A stretch of 64,000 nt of DNA from Actinomadura sp. J1-007. Its GTDB lineage: Bacteria > Actinomycetota > Actinomycetes > Streptosporangiales > Streptosporangiaceae. This document shows positions 25,570-35,757 of this stretch, piece by piece. Position 1 is the stretch's first letter. Each line of letters starts with the position of its first letter. Below the pieces are notes generated by a model. That model ran no database searches, was not told the DNA's origin, and was given only the letters and a program-made list of their open reading frames with translations. The DNA lies in assembly GCF_009793335.1 (NCBI RefSeq), contig NZ_WING01000001.1, forward strand, positions 2,542,001 through 2,606,000, written 5' to 3'. The position numbers and the translations under genes are program-made.

Positions 25570-26292
25570 TCAGGACGCGAGCGGGTCCTGGCCGTTCTTG
25601 AGGCGCACCGCGAACGTCTTCAAGGCGTCCAGGGCCCGCAGGTACGGCATCGGGCCGAACGAGACGCGGGCCACGCCGAGCGAGGCCAGCTCCCGGACGT
25701 CGGTGCCGTTGGCGTTGATCGGGCCCGGCAGCTCCTTGGCGAGGACGGCGACCGCGTCGACCGGCGCCATGATCGGGTACACGCAGTCGGCGCCGGCCTC
25801 GAAGTAGCGCCGGCCCCGCTCGATCGCCGCGTCCACCGCGTCCGGGGCCTTGGTGATGAACGTGTCGACCCGGGCGTTGACCACCAGGTCGGGCGCGGCG
25901 GCGCGGAACGCGGCCAGGTAGTCGGCCTGGGCCGACGCCTCGACCAGCGCGCCGCCCCGGGAGTCCTCCAGGTTGCAGCCGGACGCGCCGATCGCCACGA
26001 GGCGTTCGGCGAGCTCGGCGGGGGCCAGGCCGTACCCGGCCTCGGCGTCCACCGTGACCGGGACGTGCGCGGCGCGGATCACGCGGCCGGCGGCGGCGAG
26101 CATCTCCTCGGCGGGCGCGCCCTCGTGGTCCTCGTAGCCGAGCATGGCGGAGATGGACGCGCTCGCGGTCGCGAGCGCGGGGAACCCGGCCTCCTCGACG
26201 ATCGCGGCGCTCGCCGCGTCCCAGACGTTCGGCAGGACCAGCGGGTCGCCGGGCACGTGCAGGTCCCGGAGGCGGGTCGTGAGTTCGGTCAT
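25570..26292 (-). CDS. Isocitrate lyase/PEP mutase-superfamily enzyme
   Basis: A 240-residue ICL/PEPM-fold enzyme of the PA4872 / oxaloacetate decarboxylase-like group. Visible blocks: LVLPNVWDAASAAIVEEAGF, ALATASASISAMLGY, the metal-site VPVTVDAEAGYG (Asp and Glu), ASGCNLEDSRGG, and VVNARVDTF. The catalytic Cys loop of true isocitrate lyase (KKCGH) is absent, as is usual in this subgroup. AAGGAG lies five bases before the ATG at 26292. Reaction is C-C or P-C bond chemistry on a 2-oxo acid, exact substrate unknown. Standalone gene. Confidence 0.85.
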   Translation of the reverse strand: MTELTTRLRDLHVPGDPLVLPNVWDAASAAIVEEAGFPALATASASISAMLGYEDHEGAPAEEMLAAAGRVIRAAHVPVTVDAEAGYGLAPAELAERLVAIGASGCNLEDSRGGALVEASAQADYLAAFRAAAPDLVVNARVDTFITKAPDAVDAAIERGRRYFEAGADCVYPIMAPVDAVAVLAKELPGPINANGTDVRELASLGVARVSFGPMPYLRALDALKTFAVRLKNGQDPLAS

Positions 26293-26373
26293 CTCAGCTC
26301 CTTCGTTTGCAAGGAGACTCCGCCGGACGCCGCTTTGTGACATCGGCCCGGTCGGCGGCGGGCCCTGGCGCGG

Positions 26374-27131
26374 TCAGCGGCGGACCTTGACGCGGTGGAT
26401 GCGGACGGGCTTGGCGGGCTCGCCGTCGCCCGGACCGTTCTCGCCGGGGATGATGCCGACCTTCACGATCCGGTCGAGGACGCGCAGGCCGCGGGTGACC
26501 TTGCCGAGGACGGTGTAGGCGGGCGGGATGTTGGCGTGCGAGTGCACCAGGAAGAACTGGCTGCCGTTGGTGTCGGGCCCCCAGTTGCCCATGGCGACCG
26601 TCCCGCGCGGGTACGTCTCCTTGCCGGTGAGCTCGTCGTCGAACCTGTAGCCGGGCCCGCCCTTCTCCGCCGCCCAGATGTCGCCGCACTGGAGGACGCC
26701 GAGCCGTTCGGAGTTGGTGAGCCGCCAGCAGCGCGTGCGGTCGTAGAAGTCCTGGCGCGCGAGGCTGGTGAAGTTGTGCACGGCGCAGGGGGCGTTGCGC
26801 CGGTCCATCTCGATGCGGATGTCGCCGAAGTTGGTCTCCAGGACCACGTCCACCGTCCCGCGCGCGCGCGCCTTCGACCGCGGCGGCCGGACGGGCTTGG
26901 CGGCGGGGTTGTCCGGCGTCGGGGTGAACGTGCACCGCACCTTGTGCCCGCCGTGCCCGCCGTGCCCGCCGTGCCCGCCGTGCCCGCCGTGCCCGCCGTA
27001 CGCGGAGGCGGTACGCCCGGGGCTCTGGGGGAGGCGGCCTGCGCGGGCGACGCGTAGGCGGGTGCGGTGGCGAGGAGGGGGGCGCCTAGGGCGACGGCCA
27101 GGGCGGCGGGGGCTGTCCAGCGCGTTCTCAT
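26374..27131 (-). pseudogene. Secreted cyclophilin-type peptidyl-prolyl isomerase with (GGH)6 tract, -1 frameshift
   Basis: A cyclophilin-fold PPIase of about 252 residues. The signal peptide MRTRWTAPAALAVALGAPLL ends near APAYASPAQ in the first frame. After a break in a CCCCC run near 27033 (one C short) the second frame reads TASAY, six GGH repeats, KVRCTFTP, then the cyclophilin core: TNFGDIRIEMDRRNAPCAVH, CWRLTN (catalytic Arg), VLQCGDIW, GPGYRFDDE, and GSQFFLVHSHANIPPAYTVLG. This matches the actinobacterial secreted PPIase subfamily. ATG at 27131. Folding catalyst outside the membrane. The His-rich tract could bind Ni, Cu or Zn. Confidence 0.85.
26944..26998. repeat. 9-base tandem repeat encoding Gly-Gly-His
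   Basis: Six consecutive copies of the nonamer GTGCCCGCC on the plus strand; on the coding (minus) strand each is GGCGGGCAC, Gly-Gly-His. It lies between the signal peptide and the isomerase domain of the cyclophilin gene. Perfect unit identity suggests recent slippage, so copy number may vary between strains. Confidence 0.8.
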
Positions 27132-27277
27132 GGCGCCCAACCTAGTGATCACGTTCGCGGCGGGATATTGGCAGATTCCGACGAACCGGCGGCGGGACGC
27201 CCCGGCGCGGACGGCCGCCCGCCCGCTCGGTTAGCGTCGAGGTGATCAAAAGGCCCGTACCTGACGAGGGAGTCAGC

Positions 27278-28312
27278 ATGCTGCCGTGGTCCGCCGAACT
27301 CGCCGGTCGCCTGGACGACCATGTCCTCAGCAGCGAACTGCTGCGCGGCAACCCGCTCGGGGACCCGAGCGACCGCCCCCTGCTGGTGTACGTCCCGCCC
27401 GGCTACGACGACGATCCCGGCCGCCGCTACCCCTCGGTGTACGTGATCACGGGGTTCACCGGGCACGTCGGGATCTGGCGCAACCGGACGCCGTTCCGCC
27501 GGACGTTCCCCGAGACCGCGGACGCGGTGTTCGCGAGCGGGGAGGCGCCGCCCGCGCTCGTGGTGTTCGTGGACGCCTGGACGGCCCTCGGCGGCAGCCA
27601 GTTCGTCGACTCGCCCGGCACCGGGCCGTACCACTCCTACCTGTGCGACGAGGTCGTGCCGTGGGTGGACGCCCACTACCGCACGCTGGACGCGCCCGAG
27701 CACCGCGCGATCAGCGGCAAGTCCAGCGGCGGCTACGGCGCGATGATCACCCCGATGCTGCGGCCCGACCTGTTCGGAGCCCTCGCGACGCACGCGGGCG
27801 ACGCCCTCTTCGAGTACTGCTACCTGACCGAGTTCCCGAAGTGCGTCCGGCACCTGCGCGCCTACGGCGGCGACATCTCGCGGTGGTGGGACGACTTCCA
27901 GGGGCGCACGTCGTTCACCAAGCCGGGGGACGACGACCTGCTCAACATGCGCGCCATGGCGGCGTGCTACACGGCGAAGGACGACGGCACGCCCGAGCTG
28001 CCGTTCGACCCGGTGACGGGCGTGCTCCGGCCGGACGTGTGGGAGCGCTGGCTCGCCTGGGACCCGGTGCGGATGGTGCCCGAGAGCGCCGACGCGATGC
28101 GCTCCCAGCGGGCGATCTGGATCGACGGGGGCCGCCGGGACGAGTGGTTCCTGGACGTCGGCGCCGAGGCGTTCCGGGCGGCGCTGCTCGCCGAGGGCGT
28201 CTCCGAGGACGTGATCCGGTTCGAGCTGTTCGACGCGGGGCACGGCGGTATCGACTACCGCTACCCGATGGCCCTCTCCTGGCTCTGCCGGCGCATCGCC
28301 CCCACCGGCTGA
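27278..28312 (+). CDS. Alpha/beta-hydrolase-fold esterase (enterochelin-esterase/FrmB-like)
   Basis: A 344-residue cytosolic putative esterase of the esterase-D/antigen-85-like group. It has LLVYVPPGYDDDPGRRYPSV, VVFVDAWTALGGSQFVDSP, DEVVPWVDAHYRT, the nucleophile elbow ISGKSSGGYGAM (Ser in GKSSGG), and a C-terminal FDAGHGGIDYRYP carrying the catalytic His. No signal peptide. GGGAG lies five bases before the ATG at 27278; an upstream in-frame GTG at 27242 has weaker support. Divergent from the cyclophilin gene, with a 146-base spacer. Confidence 0.87.
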   Translation: MLPWSAELAGRLDDHVLSSELLRGNPLGDPSDRPLLVYVPPGYDDDPGRRYPSVYVITGFTGHVGIWRNRTPFRRTFPETADAVFASGEAPPALVVFVDAWTALGGSQFVDSPGTGPYHSYLCDEVVPWVDAHYRTLDAPEHRAISGKSSGGYGAMITPMLRPDLFGALATHAGDALFEYCYLTEFPKCVRHLRAYGGDISRWWDDFQGRTSFTKPGDDDLLNMRAMAACYTAKDDGTPELPFDPVTGVLRPDVWERWLAWDPVRMVPESADAMRSQRAIWIDGGRRDEWFLDVGAEAFRAALLAEGVSEDVIRFELFDAGHGGIDYRYPMALSWLCRRIAPTG

Positions 28313-28391
28313 CGACCGCCGCAAGCCGAATCCGGAAAGGGCCGCGAGAGTTCCAAACGCGCTGGCCGAATACGGTCGCCCGCTCCGATCA

Positions 28392-28426
28392 CGCGAACCG
28401 CCTCCCAGGCAGGGAGGCGGTTCGCG
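28392..28426 (+). terminator. Strong hairpin terminator after the esterase gene
   Basis: Perfect 15-base inverted repeat CGCGAACCGCCTCCC / GGGAGGCGGTTCGCG with a five-base loop, 79 bases past the stop, followed by CGTTTCC. Confidence 0.8.
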
Positions 28427-28457
28427 CGTTTCCATCGACGAATTCGTAATTTGTGAA

Positions 28458-28531
28458 AATCCAGTACCGAATGGATTCGTTGACACCCGACATCCGCCAC
28501 GGTGCACTTCTGGGCAGCTCATCCGGATGAG
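28458..28531 (+). promoter_or_regulatory. Regulatory region of the first M4 protease gene (copy 1 of a shared architecture)
   Basis: In order: inverted repeat AATCCA-N8-TGGATT (28458-28477), TTGACA as -35 (28480-28485), the conserved leader word GGTGCACTTCTG (28501-28512), and the perfect 14-base palindrome CTCATCCGGATGAG (28518-28531). The same elements with the same spacing precede the second M4 gene at 32778-32852. No good -10 hexamer is seen 17 bases from TTGACA, which fits an activator-dependent promoter. The rest of the 28313-28675 gap holds only the terminator and a GC-rich leader. Confidence 0.65.
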
Positions 28532-28675
28532 TCTCACGTCCCCCCCACACTCCCCTGTCCCCGCCAGGCGGTTCGCCGATGTCACCGACGTCGACGGACG
28601 GCGCGGAACGTTCTCACGAGGAACGCCGCGGCGCCCGTACGCCCGGCGGGGGACTCCGTGGAAGGAGCACCCCCT

Positions 28676-31087
28676 GTGAGACACCAGACCGCGCTCGGGG
28701 CGGCGGCCGTGGCCGTCGGCCTCGCCGTGGCGATGTCGGCCCCCGCCACAGGCGCGACGACCCGTACCGCCGCCGCGCCGCCGAAGCCGGACCCCCGGAC
28801 GACGGCGGCAGCCTCGGCGGACCGGTTCGTCGTGGCCAAGCCCGCATCGTTCCGCACGTCCAAGCAGGACCGCGTGGTCCGCCGCGGCGTGACGTCCGGG
28901 GCCGGCGGGCTCCAGTACGTCGCCTACGACCGGACCTACAAGGGCCTTCCGGTGTACGGCGGCGACTTCGTCGTCACCACCAACTCGACCGGCGCCGTCC
29001 TCAGCAGCACCGTCGCGCAGCGGCAGACGCTGGACGTCGGCACGAAGGCGACCGTGTCCGCGGCGCAGGCGGCCAAGACCTCCCGCGCCCGCGTGACCAA
29101 GGTGGACTCGGCGACCGCGCCGAAGCTCACGGTCCTCGCCGAGGGCACCGGCAAGCTCGTCTACGAGACCGTCGTCAGCGGGACGCAGAAGAAGCGCCCG
29201 ACGAAGCTGCACGTCCTCGTGGACGCGAAGACGGGCAAGGTCGCGAGCACCTGGGACGAGGTCCGGGACGCCGCCGACGACAGGAGCAACTACCACGGCA
29301 CCGTCGACCTCAGCACCGCGGCGACGTCGATGCAGGACCCGAACCGTTCCGGCATCCGCTGCGGCGGCCAGAACGGCCAGACCTACACCGGCACCGACAG
29401 CGCCTGGGGCAACGGCAGCGGCACCGACCTGGAGACCGCCTGCGTCGACGCCCTCTACGCCGTCCAGAAGGAATGGGACATGCTGGGCGCCTGGCTCGGG
29501 CGCAACGGCATCAACGGCAGCGGCGGCGGGTTCCCGGCGCGCGTCGGCCTCGCCGACGTCAACGCGTACTGGAACGGCAGCTACACCAGCTTCGGCCACA
29601 ACCAGGCCAACACCAAGCAGGCGACCCCGATCGACGTCGTCGCGCACGAGTTCGGCCACGCCGTCTTCACCACCACCCCCGGCGGCGACAGCGGCGGGAA
29701 CGGCAACGAGAAGGGCGGCATGAACGAGTCGGCCGGCGACATCTTCGGCGCGCTGACCGAGCACTACGTGAACGAGCCCGCCCAGTACGACCCGCCGGAC
29801 TACCTGGTGGGCGAGGAGGTCGACCTGGTCGGCCAGGGCCCGATCCGCAACATGTACAACCCGTCCGCGCTGGGCGACCCGAACTGCTACTCGTCCTCCA
29901 TCCCGAGGACCGAGGTGCACTCGGCCGCCGGCCCGCAGAACCACTGGTTCTACCTGCTGGCCGAGGGCTCGAACCCGGGCAACGGCAAGCCGACCAGCCC
30001 GACGTGCGACGGTTCGACCGTCACCGGCATCGGCGTGCAGAAGGCCGGCCAGATCTTCATGGGCGGCCTGAACCGCAAGGTCACCTCGTGGAGCCACGCG
30101 CGGGCGCGCGTCGAGACCGTCAACGCCGCGAACCAGCTCTTCCCGACCTCGCGCACCGAGTGCGAGGCGGTCAAGAAGGCGTGGACCGCGGTCAGCGTCC
30201 CGCAGCAGAGCGGTGAGGCGGCCTGCACCGGCACCGGGCAGCCCGACTTCCAGCTCACGGTCACCCCGGGCTCCGGCTCGGCGCAGGCCGGCGGCACGGC
30301 CACGGCGTCGATCGGCACCCAGACCACCAGCGGCTCCGCGCAGCAGGTGACCCTGTCGGCGACGAGCCAGCCGGCCGGGCCGACCGCGACGTTCTCCCCG
30401 GCGACGGTCACCTCCGGCCAGTCGTCCACGATGACGGTGAACGTCCCCGCCGGCACGCCCGACGGCACGTACACCCTGACGGTCCTCGGTCACGGCAGCG
30501 TCGACCGTACGGCCACGTACAAGCTGACCGTCGGGGACGGCACCCCGGGCGAGGTCTACTCCGACGACTTCGAGTCCGGGCAGGGCTGGACGGTCAACCC
30601 GGAGGGCGGCGACACCGCCACCTCGGGCGCGTGGGAGCGCGGCACGCCGCAGCCGACCAGCTACAGCGGCACCAACCTCCAGATCGCCGCGGCCGGCGGC
30701 AGCAACGACCTGGTGACGGGCGCGGCCGCGTCCGGCTCCGACGCCGGCGGCAACGACCTGGACGGCGGCACCAGCAGCGTCCAGTCGCCCGCGATCGCGC
30801 TGCCGAGCGGGACGCTGACGCTGACGTTCTCCTGGTACCTGGCGCACCTGAACAACTCGGGTTCCACCGACTACCTGCGCGTGCGGGTCGTCGGGCCGAA
30901 CGGCACCAGCACCGTCCTCAACCAGGCCGCGTCGGCGGCGAACCGGGCCGGGTCGTGGCAGAACGCCACCTACGACCTGAGCCCGTACGCCGGGCAGTCG
31001 GTCCGCATCGTCGTGGACGCCGCGGACGCCGGCGCCGCCAGCCTCGTCGAGGCCGGCCTCGACAACGTCAAGATCAGCAAGTCCTGA
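28676..31087 (+). CDS. Secreted M4 (thermolysin-family) metalloprotease with C-terminal jelly-roll-like domain
   Basis: An 803-residue zinc metalloprotease precursor. Signal peptide VRHQTALGAAAVAVGLAVAM ending near PATGATT; FTP/PepSY propeptide (YDRTYKGLPVYGGDFVVTT, LHVLVDAKTGKVAS) to about residue 205; catalytic domain with HEFGH at 324-328 and the third zinc ligand in GGMNESAGD near 351, then QNHWFYLLAEG. After about residue 520 comes an Ig-like segment (LTVTPGSGSAQAGGTATASI), and from about 625 a domain VYSDDFESGQGWTV ... [16 protein letters not shown] that is also at the C-terminus of the next gene's protein. GTG start with GGAAGGAG upstream. Secreted, probably autoprocessed. Confidence 0.92.
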   Translation: MRHQTALGAAAVAVGLAVAMSAPATGATTRTAAAPPKPDPRTTAAASADRFVVAKPASFRTSKQDRVVRRGVTSGAGGLQYVAYDRTYKGLPVYGGDFVVTTNSTGAVLSSTVAQRQTLDVGTKATVSAAQAAKTSRARVTKVDSATAPKLTVLAEGTGKLVYETVVSGTQKKRPTKLHVLVDAKTGKVASTWDEVRDAADDRSNYHGTVDLSTAATSMQDPNRSGIRCGGQNGQTYTGTDSAWGNGSGTDLETACVDALYAVQKEWDMLGAWLGRNGINGSGGGFPARVGLADVNAYWNGSYTSFGHNQANTKQATPIDVVAHEFGHAVFTTTPGGDSGGNGNEKGGMNESAGDIFGALTEHYVNEPAQYDPPDYLVGEEVDLVGQGPIRNMYNPSALGDPNCYSSSIPRTEVHSAAGPQNHWFYLLAEGSNPGNGKPTSPTCDGSTVTGIGVQKAGQIFMGGLNRKVTSWSHARARVETVNAANQLFPTSRTECEAVKKAWTAVSVPQQSGEAACTGTGQPDFQLTVTPGSGSAQAGGTATASIGTQTTSGSAQQVTLSATSQPAGPTATFSPATVTSGQSSTMTVNVPAGTPDGTYTLTVLGHGSVDRTATYKLTVGDGTPGEVYSDDFESGQGWTVNPEGGDTATSGAWERGTPQPTSYSGTNLQIAAAGGSNDLVTGAAASGSDAGGNDLDGGTSSVQSPAIALPSGTLTLTFSWYLAHLNNSGSTDYLRVRVVGPNGTSTVLNQAASAANRAGSWQNATYDLSPYAGQSVRIVVDAADAGAASLVEAGLDNVKISKS

Positions 31088-32713
<1,626 letters not shown>

Positions 32714-32727
32714 CGGAGTCGCCGCAG

Positions 32728-32763
32728 CTCGGGGGATGGTTTCAGAACATTCCATCCCCCGAG
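32728..32763 (+). terminator. Hairpin terminator after M28 gene
   Basis: Perfect 12-base inverted repeat CTCGGGGGATGG / CCATCCCCCGAG with a 12-base loop, 14 bases after the stop. Confidence 0.75.
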
Positions 32764-32777
32764 TTACAAAAGTTGAA

Positions 32778-32852
32778 AATCCAGGACCAAATGGATTGAT
32801 TGACATCGACTACCCCTAAGGGGTGCACTTCTGCACAACTCAACCGGTTGAG
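32778..32852 (+). promoter_or_regulatory. Regulatory region of the second M4 protease gene (copy 2 of the shared architecture)
   Basis: AATCCA-N8-TGGATT (32778-32797), TTGACA (32800-32805), GGTGCACTTCTG (32822-32833), and the perfect 14-base palindrome CTCAACCGGTTGAG (32839-32852). Compared with the copy at 28458, the palindrome differs by T-to-A in one arm and the matching A-to-T in the other, so symmetry is preserved. The remaining spacer to 33091 is GC-rich leader without further elements. Confidence 0.65.
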
Positions 32853-33091
32853 CCGTCCACCCCCCATCCCGGGCGCGGACCCGGACTCCCCTCCCTCCGG
32901 ACCGCGCCGAGCCAAGCGCCGCGTGCCCCCGCCACAGGCGCTCGCGGATGCGGCCACCCCCGCCTGGCCGCATCCGCGTACGAACCCTGCGGGCTCCTCA
33001 GTCAACGCCGGCCGCCCCGATCCGCGGAGAGCTCCCACAAGGACCCCCGCGGCGCGGAGGCCCGTCCGGCCCGTGGAAGGAGCAACCCCCC

Positions 33092-34855
33092 GTGCGACAC
33101 CAGTCCGCGATCGGTTCGGCGGCCATCGCCGCCTGTCTCGCGGTGGCGATGGCGGCACCCGCCACCGCGTCCGCGTCATCCGCGCCCCCCGCGCCGTCCC
33201 CGGCGACCGCGGCCGACCGCTTCGTCGCGTCAGGCCAGGCCCAGATCAAGGCGTCCCCGAAGGACCGCGTCGTCCGCAAGGGCGTCACGACCGGCGCCGG
33301 CGGCCTCACCCACATCTCGTACGAGCGCACCTACGCCGGACTGCCCGTCCAGGGCGGCGACTTCGTCGTGACCACCGACGCGTCCGGCAAGGTCCTCGGG
33401 ACCGCGGTCAACCAGACCGCCCCGCTCTCGGTCACCACCACCCCGAAGGTCAGCGCGGCGACCGCCGCCAAGGCCGCGGCCCGCCGGCTCCCCGGAGCCA
33501 AGGCCACGAAGCCCACCCTGACCGTCCTGGCCCAGGGCAGCGGACGCCTCGCCTACGAGACCGTCCTCTACGGCGTGAAGGGCTCGTACGGCTCGTTCGC
33601 CCCGAACGGCTCCTACGGAACGAAGAGCGCGCACGGACCGAAGGGGTCCTACGGAACCAAGAGCGCACACGGACCGAAGGGCTCCTACGGCTCCGCGTCC
33701 TTCGACGGGTCGTACGGCCTCGACGGCTCCTACGGGACGCCCTCGATCCTGCACGTCTACGTGGACGCCGCCACCGGCAAGTACATCTCCCAGTGGGACG
33801 AGGTGGTCGCGGCCGACGACGACCAGAGCTTCTACCACGGCGGCCGCAACAAGCCGACCTCGATCGCCACCACCCAGTCCGGCGGCACGTACACCATGCG
33901 CGACCCGTCCCGTACGGGCATCAGCTGCGGCAACCAGAGCGGGACCGTCTACAGCGGCACCGACGACGCCTGGGGCAACGCGGTCGGCAACAACCTCGAG
34001 ACCGCCTGCGTCGACGCCCTCAAGGCCGCCCAGTCCGAGTACGACATGGTCAAGACCTGGCTGGAGCGCAACGGCCTCGACGGCAACGGGCGCGGCTGGC
34101 CCATGCGCGTCGGCCTCAACCAGGCCAACGCGTTCTGGAACGGCAGCTACGCCAACTTCGGCCGCAACAACGGCAACACCCGCCAGGCGACGCCCACCGA
34201 CGTCGTCGCGCACGAGCTCGGCCACGGGATCTTCCAGTACACCCCCGGCGGCTCCGCGGGCAGCAACGAGAAGGGCGGGCTGAACGAGTCCACCGGCGAC
34301 ATCTTCGGCGCCCTCACCGAGTGGTACCTGAAGGAGCCCCGCGTCACCGAGCAGATCTCCGGCACGACGGCCCTGCTCAACTACGACCCGCCGGACTACG
34401 AGGTCGGCGAAGAGGTCAACCTGGTCGGCTCCGGCCCGATCCGCAGCATGTCGAACCCGTCCTCCATCAACGGGAACCCGAACTGCTACAGCTCCCGCGT
34501 GCCCCCCATGGAGGTCCACGCGGCGGCCGGAGTGCAGAACCACTGGTTCTACCTGCTGGCCGAGGGCTCCAACGCCAACGACCCGGGCAACGGCCGTCCG
34601 AACAGCCCGACCTGCAACAACTCGACGGTCACCGGCGTCGGCGTCCAGAAGGCCGGACGCATCTTCATGGAGACCCTCAACATGAAGACGTCGACCTGGA
34701 CGCACGGCGCCGTGCGCAAGACGTCCCTCCAGGCCGTCATCAACCTGGTGCGCGTGGGCAAGGCCACCTGCACCGACTTCACGCGCACGCGGGACGCCTG
34801 GAACGCCGTCAGCGTCCCCGCGGCGAGCGGTGAGCCCACGACCTGCACGAGCTGA
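33092..34855 (+). CDS. Secreted M4 metalloprotease with GSYG-repeat insertion in the propeptide
   Basis: A 587-residue paralogue of the protease at 28676 without the C-terminal domain. Signal peptide VRHQSAIGSAAIAACLAVAM to about PATASAS; FTP/PepSY propeptide (YERTYAGLPVQGGDFVVTT); catalytic HELGH at about 374-378 with GGLNESTGD and QNHWFYLLAEGSN. At residues about 163-216 the propeptide carries a Gly/Ser/Tyr-rich insertion with seven SYG words, including two 36-base tandem units at DNA 33611-33682 (SYGTKSAHGPKG twice). The paralogue has only about nine residues there. GTG start with GGAAGGAG. Two terminators follow. Confidence 0.91.
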   Translation: MRHQSAIGSAAIAACLAVAMAAPATASASSAPPAPSPATAADRFVASGQAQIKASPKDRVVRKGVTTGAGGLTHISYERTYAGLPVQGGDFVVTTDASGKVLGTAVNQTAPLSVTTTPKVSAATAAKAAARRLPGAKATKPTLTVLAQGSGRLAYETVLYGVKGSYGSFAPNGSYGTKSAHGPKGSYGTKSAHGPKGSYGSASFDGSYGLDGSYGTPSILHVYVDAATGKYISQWDEVVAADDDQSFYHGGRNKPTSIATTQSGGTYTMRDPSRTGISCGNQSGTVYSGTDDAWGNAVGNNLETACVDALKAAQSEYDMVKTWLERNGLDGNGRGWPMRVGLNQANAFWNGSYANFGRNNGNTRQATPTDVVAHELGHGIFQYTPGGSAGSNEKGGLNESTGDIFGALTEWYLKEPRVTEQISGTTALLNYDPPDYEVGEEVNLVGSGPIRSMSNPSSINGNPNCYSSRVPPMEVHAAAGVQNHWFYLLAEGSNANDPGNGRPNSPTCNNSTVTGVGVQKAGRIFMETLNMKTSTWTHGAVRKTSLQAVINLVRVGKATCTDFTRTRDAWNAVSVPAASGEPTTCTS

Positions 34856-34865
34856 CCGCACCGGC

Positions 34866-34957
34866 GGCCGCACGGGGCGACTCTCGGCCCTCCCCGTGCG
34901 GCCATTCCCCGCCCCCCGCCAGGACCCCCGGCGCCCCGCTCTCGGCGCCGGGGGTCC
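34866..34957 (+). terminator. Two consecutive hairpin terminators
   Basis: First: GGCCGCACGGGG / CCCCGTGCGGCC (12-base arms, 34866-34903). Second: GGACCCCCGGCGCC / GGCGCCGGGGGTCC (14-base arms, eight-base loop, 34922-34957). They separate the protease island from the DUF2277 gene. Confidence 0.75.
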
Positions 34958-34990
34958 GCGCGTGTCGTACCCCCAGGTCACAATGGGGAC

Positions 34991-35209
34991 ATGTGCCGAA
35001 GCATCAAGACGCTCCGCCCGCCGTTCAGCGACGAGGTCACCGAGGACGACATGCGCGCCGCCGCCCTCCAGTACGTCCGCAAGGTCTCCGGCTTCCGCGC
35101 CCCGGCCGCGCACAACGCCGAGGCGTTCGACCGGGCCGTCGAGGAGATCACCCGTTCCACCGCCGAACTCCTGGAGACCCTCCAGGTCCGCGGCGGCGCG
35201 TCTCGGTAG
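34991..35209 (+). CDS. DUF2277 family protein
   Basis: A 72-residue protein with the diagnostic DUF2277 start MCRSIKTLRPPF and the helices EDDMRAAALQYVRKVSGFRAP and FDRAVEEITRSTAELL. The conserved Cys2-Arg3 at the N-terminus suggests a functional thiol or metal contact, but the role of the family is not known. The start lies in the sequence GGGGACATG, with a short G-rich RBS. Monocistronic between two terminators and the convergent GyrI-like gene. Confidence 0.88.
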   Translation: MCRSIKTLRPPFSDEVTEDDMRAAALQYVRKVSGFRAPAAHNAEAFDRAVEEITRSTAELLETLQVRGGASR

Positions 35210-35298
35210 TCGCGCAGGGCCCGCTGCCTCCGCGTGGGGGGTGAGGTGGCGCAGAGGGCCTCGCTGCGGGCTCCGGCCGGGTGCGTCCGCCCGTCGAG

Positions 35299-35748
35299 CT
35301 AGCGGAGGGCCAGGAAGATGTCGGCGCCTTCGTCGTGGTGGATCTCCAGGTCGGTCGTGTAGGCGCGGTCGATCCCCGGGTCGTCCCAGACCGAGCGCCA
35401 CGCGCCGATCAGGGCCTGCGGCATCGGGCCGCGCGCCTCGATCCTGTAGCAGTTGGCGTCCGCGGGGACGCGGACGGCGACCAGGCCCTCGGGCATCCCG
35501 TCCACGCTCGTCACCGCGACACCGACGACCTGGGTGTACGCGCCCGTGTGGTCGCTCTCGTAGTCGGTGAGGACGGCGTAGAGGCGGTCGTCGGCCCGCG
35601 CGCGCACCTGGTCGAACGCGCCGGGCGCGGCCGCGCGGCGCCACAGGTCCGGCAGGAGGGCACGCTCGGGGTCCGCCTCGGCGGCGTTGGTCGTGCGCGC
35701 CACGTAGCCGACGATCTGGCGCGGGTCACGCGCGGCGATCTCTCCCAT
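35299..35748 (-). CDS. GyrI-like/effector-binding domain protein
   Basis: A 149-residue protein resembling the bacterial transcription activator effector-binding (GyrI-like, SOUL-fold) domain without a DNA-binding part: FDQVRARADDRLYAVLTDYE near the middle, then YTQVVGVAVTSVDGMPEGLV, VRVPADANCYRIEARGPMPQ, and DRAYTTDLEIHHDEGADIFL, where the terminal Tyr-DLEIH block is typical of the family. Start uncertain: ATG at 35748 or GTG at 35754, neither with a clean RBS; translation is probably coupled to the Lrp-like gene just upstream. Free-standing members are small-molecule sequestering proteins. Confidence 0.7.
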   Translation of the reverse strand: MGEIAARDPRQIVGYVARTTNAAEADPERALLPDLWRRAAAPGAFDQVRARADDRLYAVLTDYESDHTGAYTQVVGVAVTSVDGMPEGLVAVRVPADANCYRIEARGPMPQALIGAWRSVWDDPGIDRAYTTDLEIHHDEGADIFLALR

Positions 35749-35757
35749 TCCCACAGG

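Noticed and set aside
26941..27000. Nonamer repeat array as a possible CRISPR
   Set aside because: Contiguous 9-base units without spacers, in frame as Gly-Gly-His codons; no cas genes in the window.
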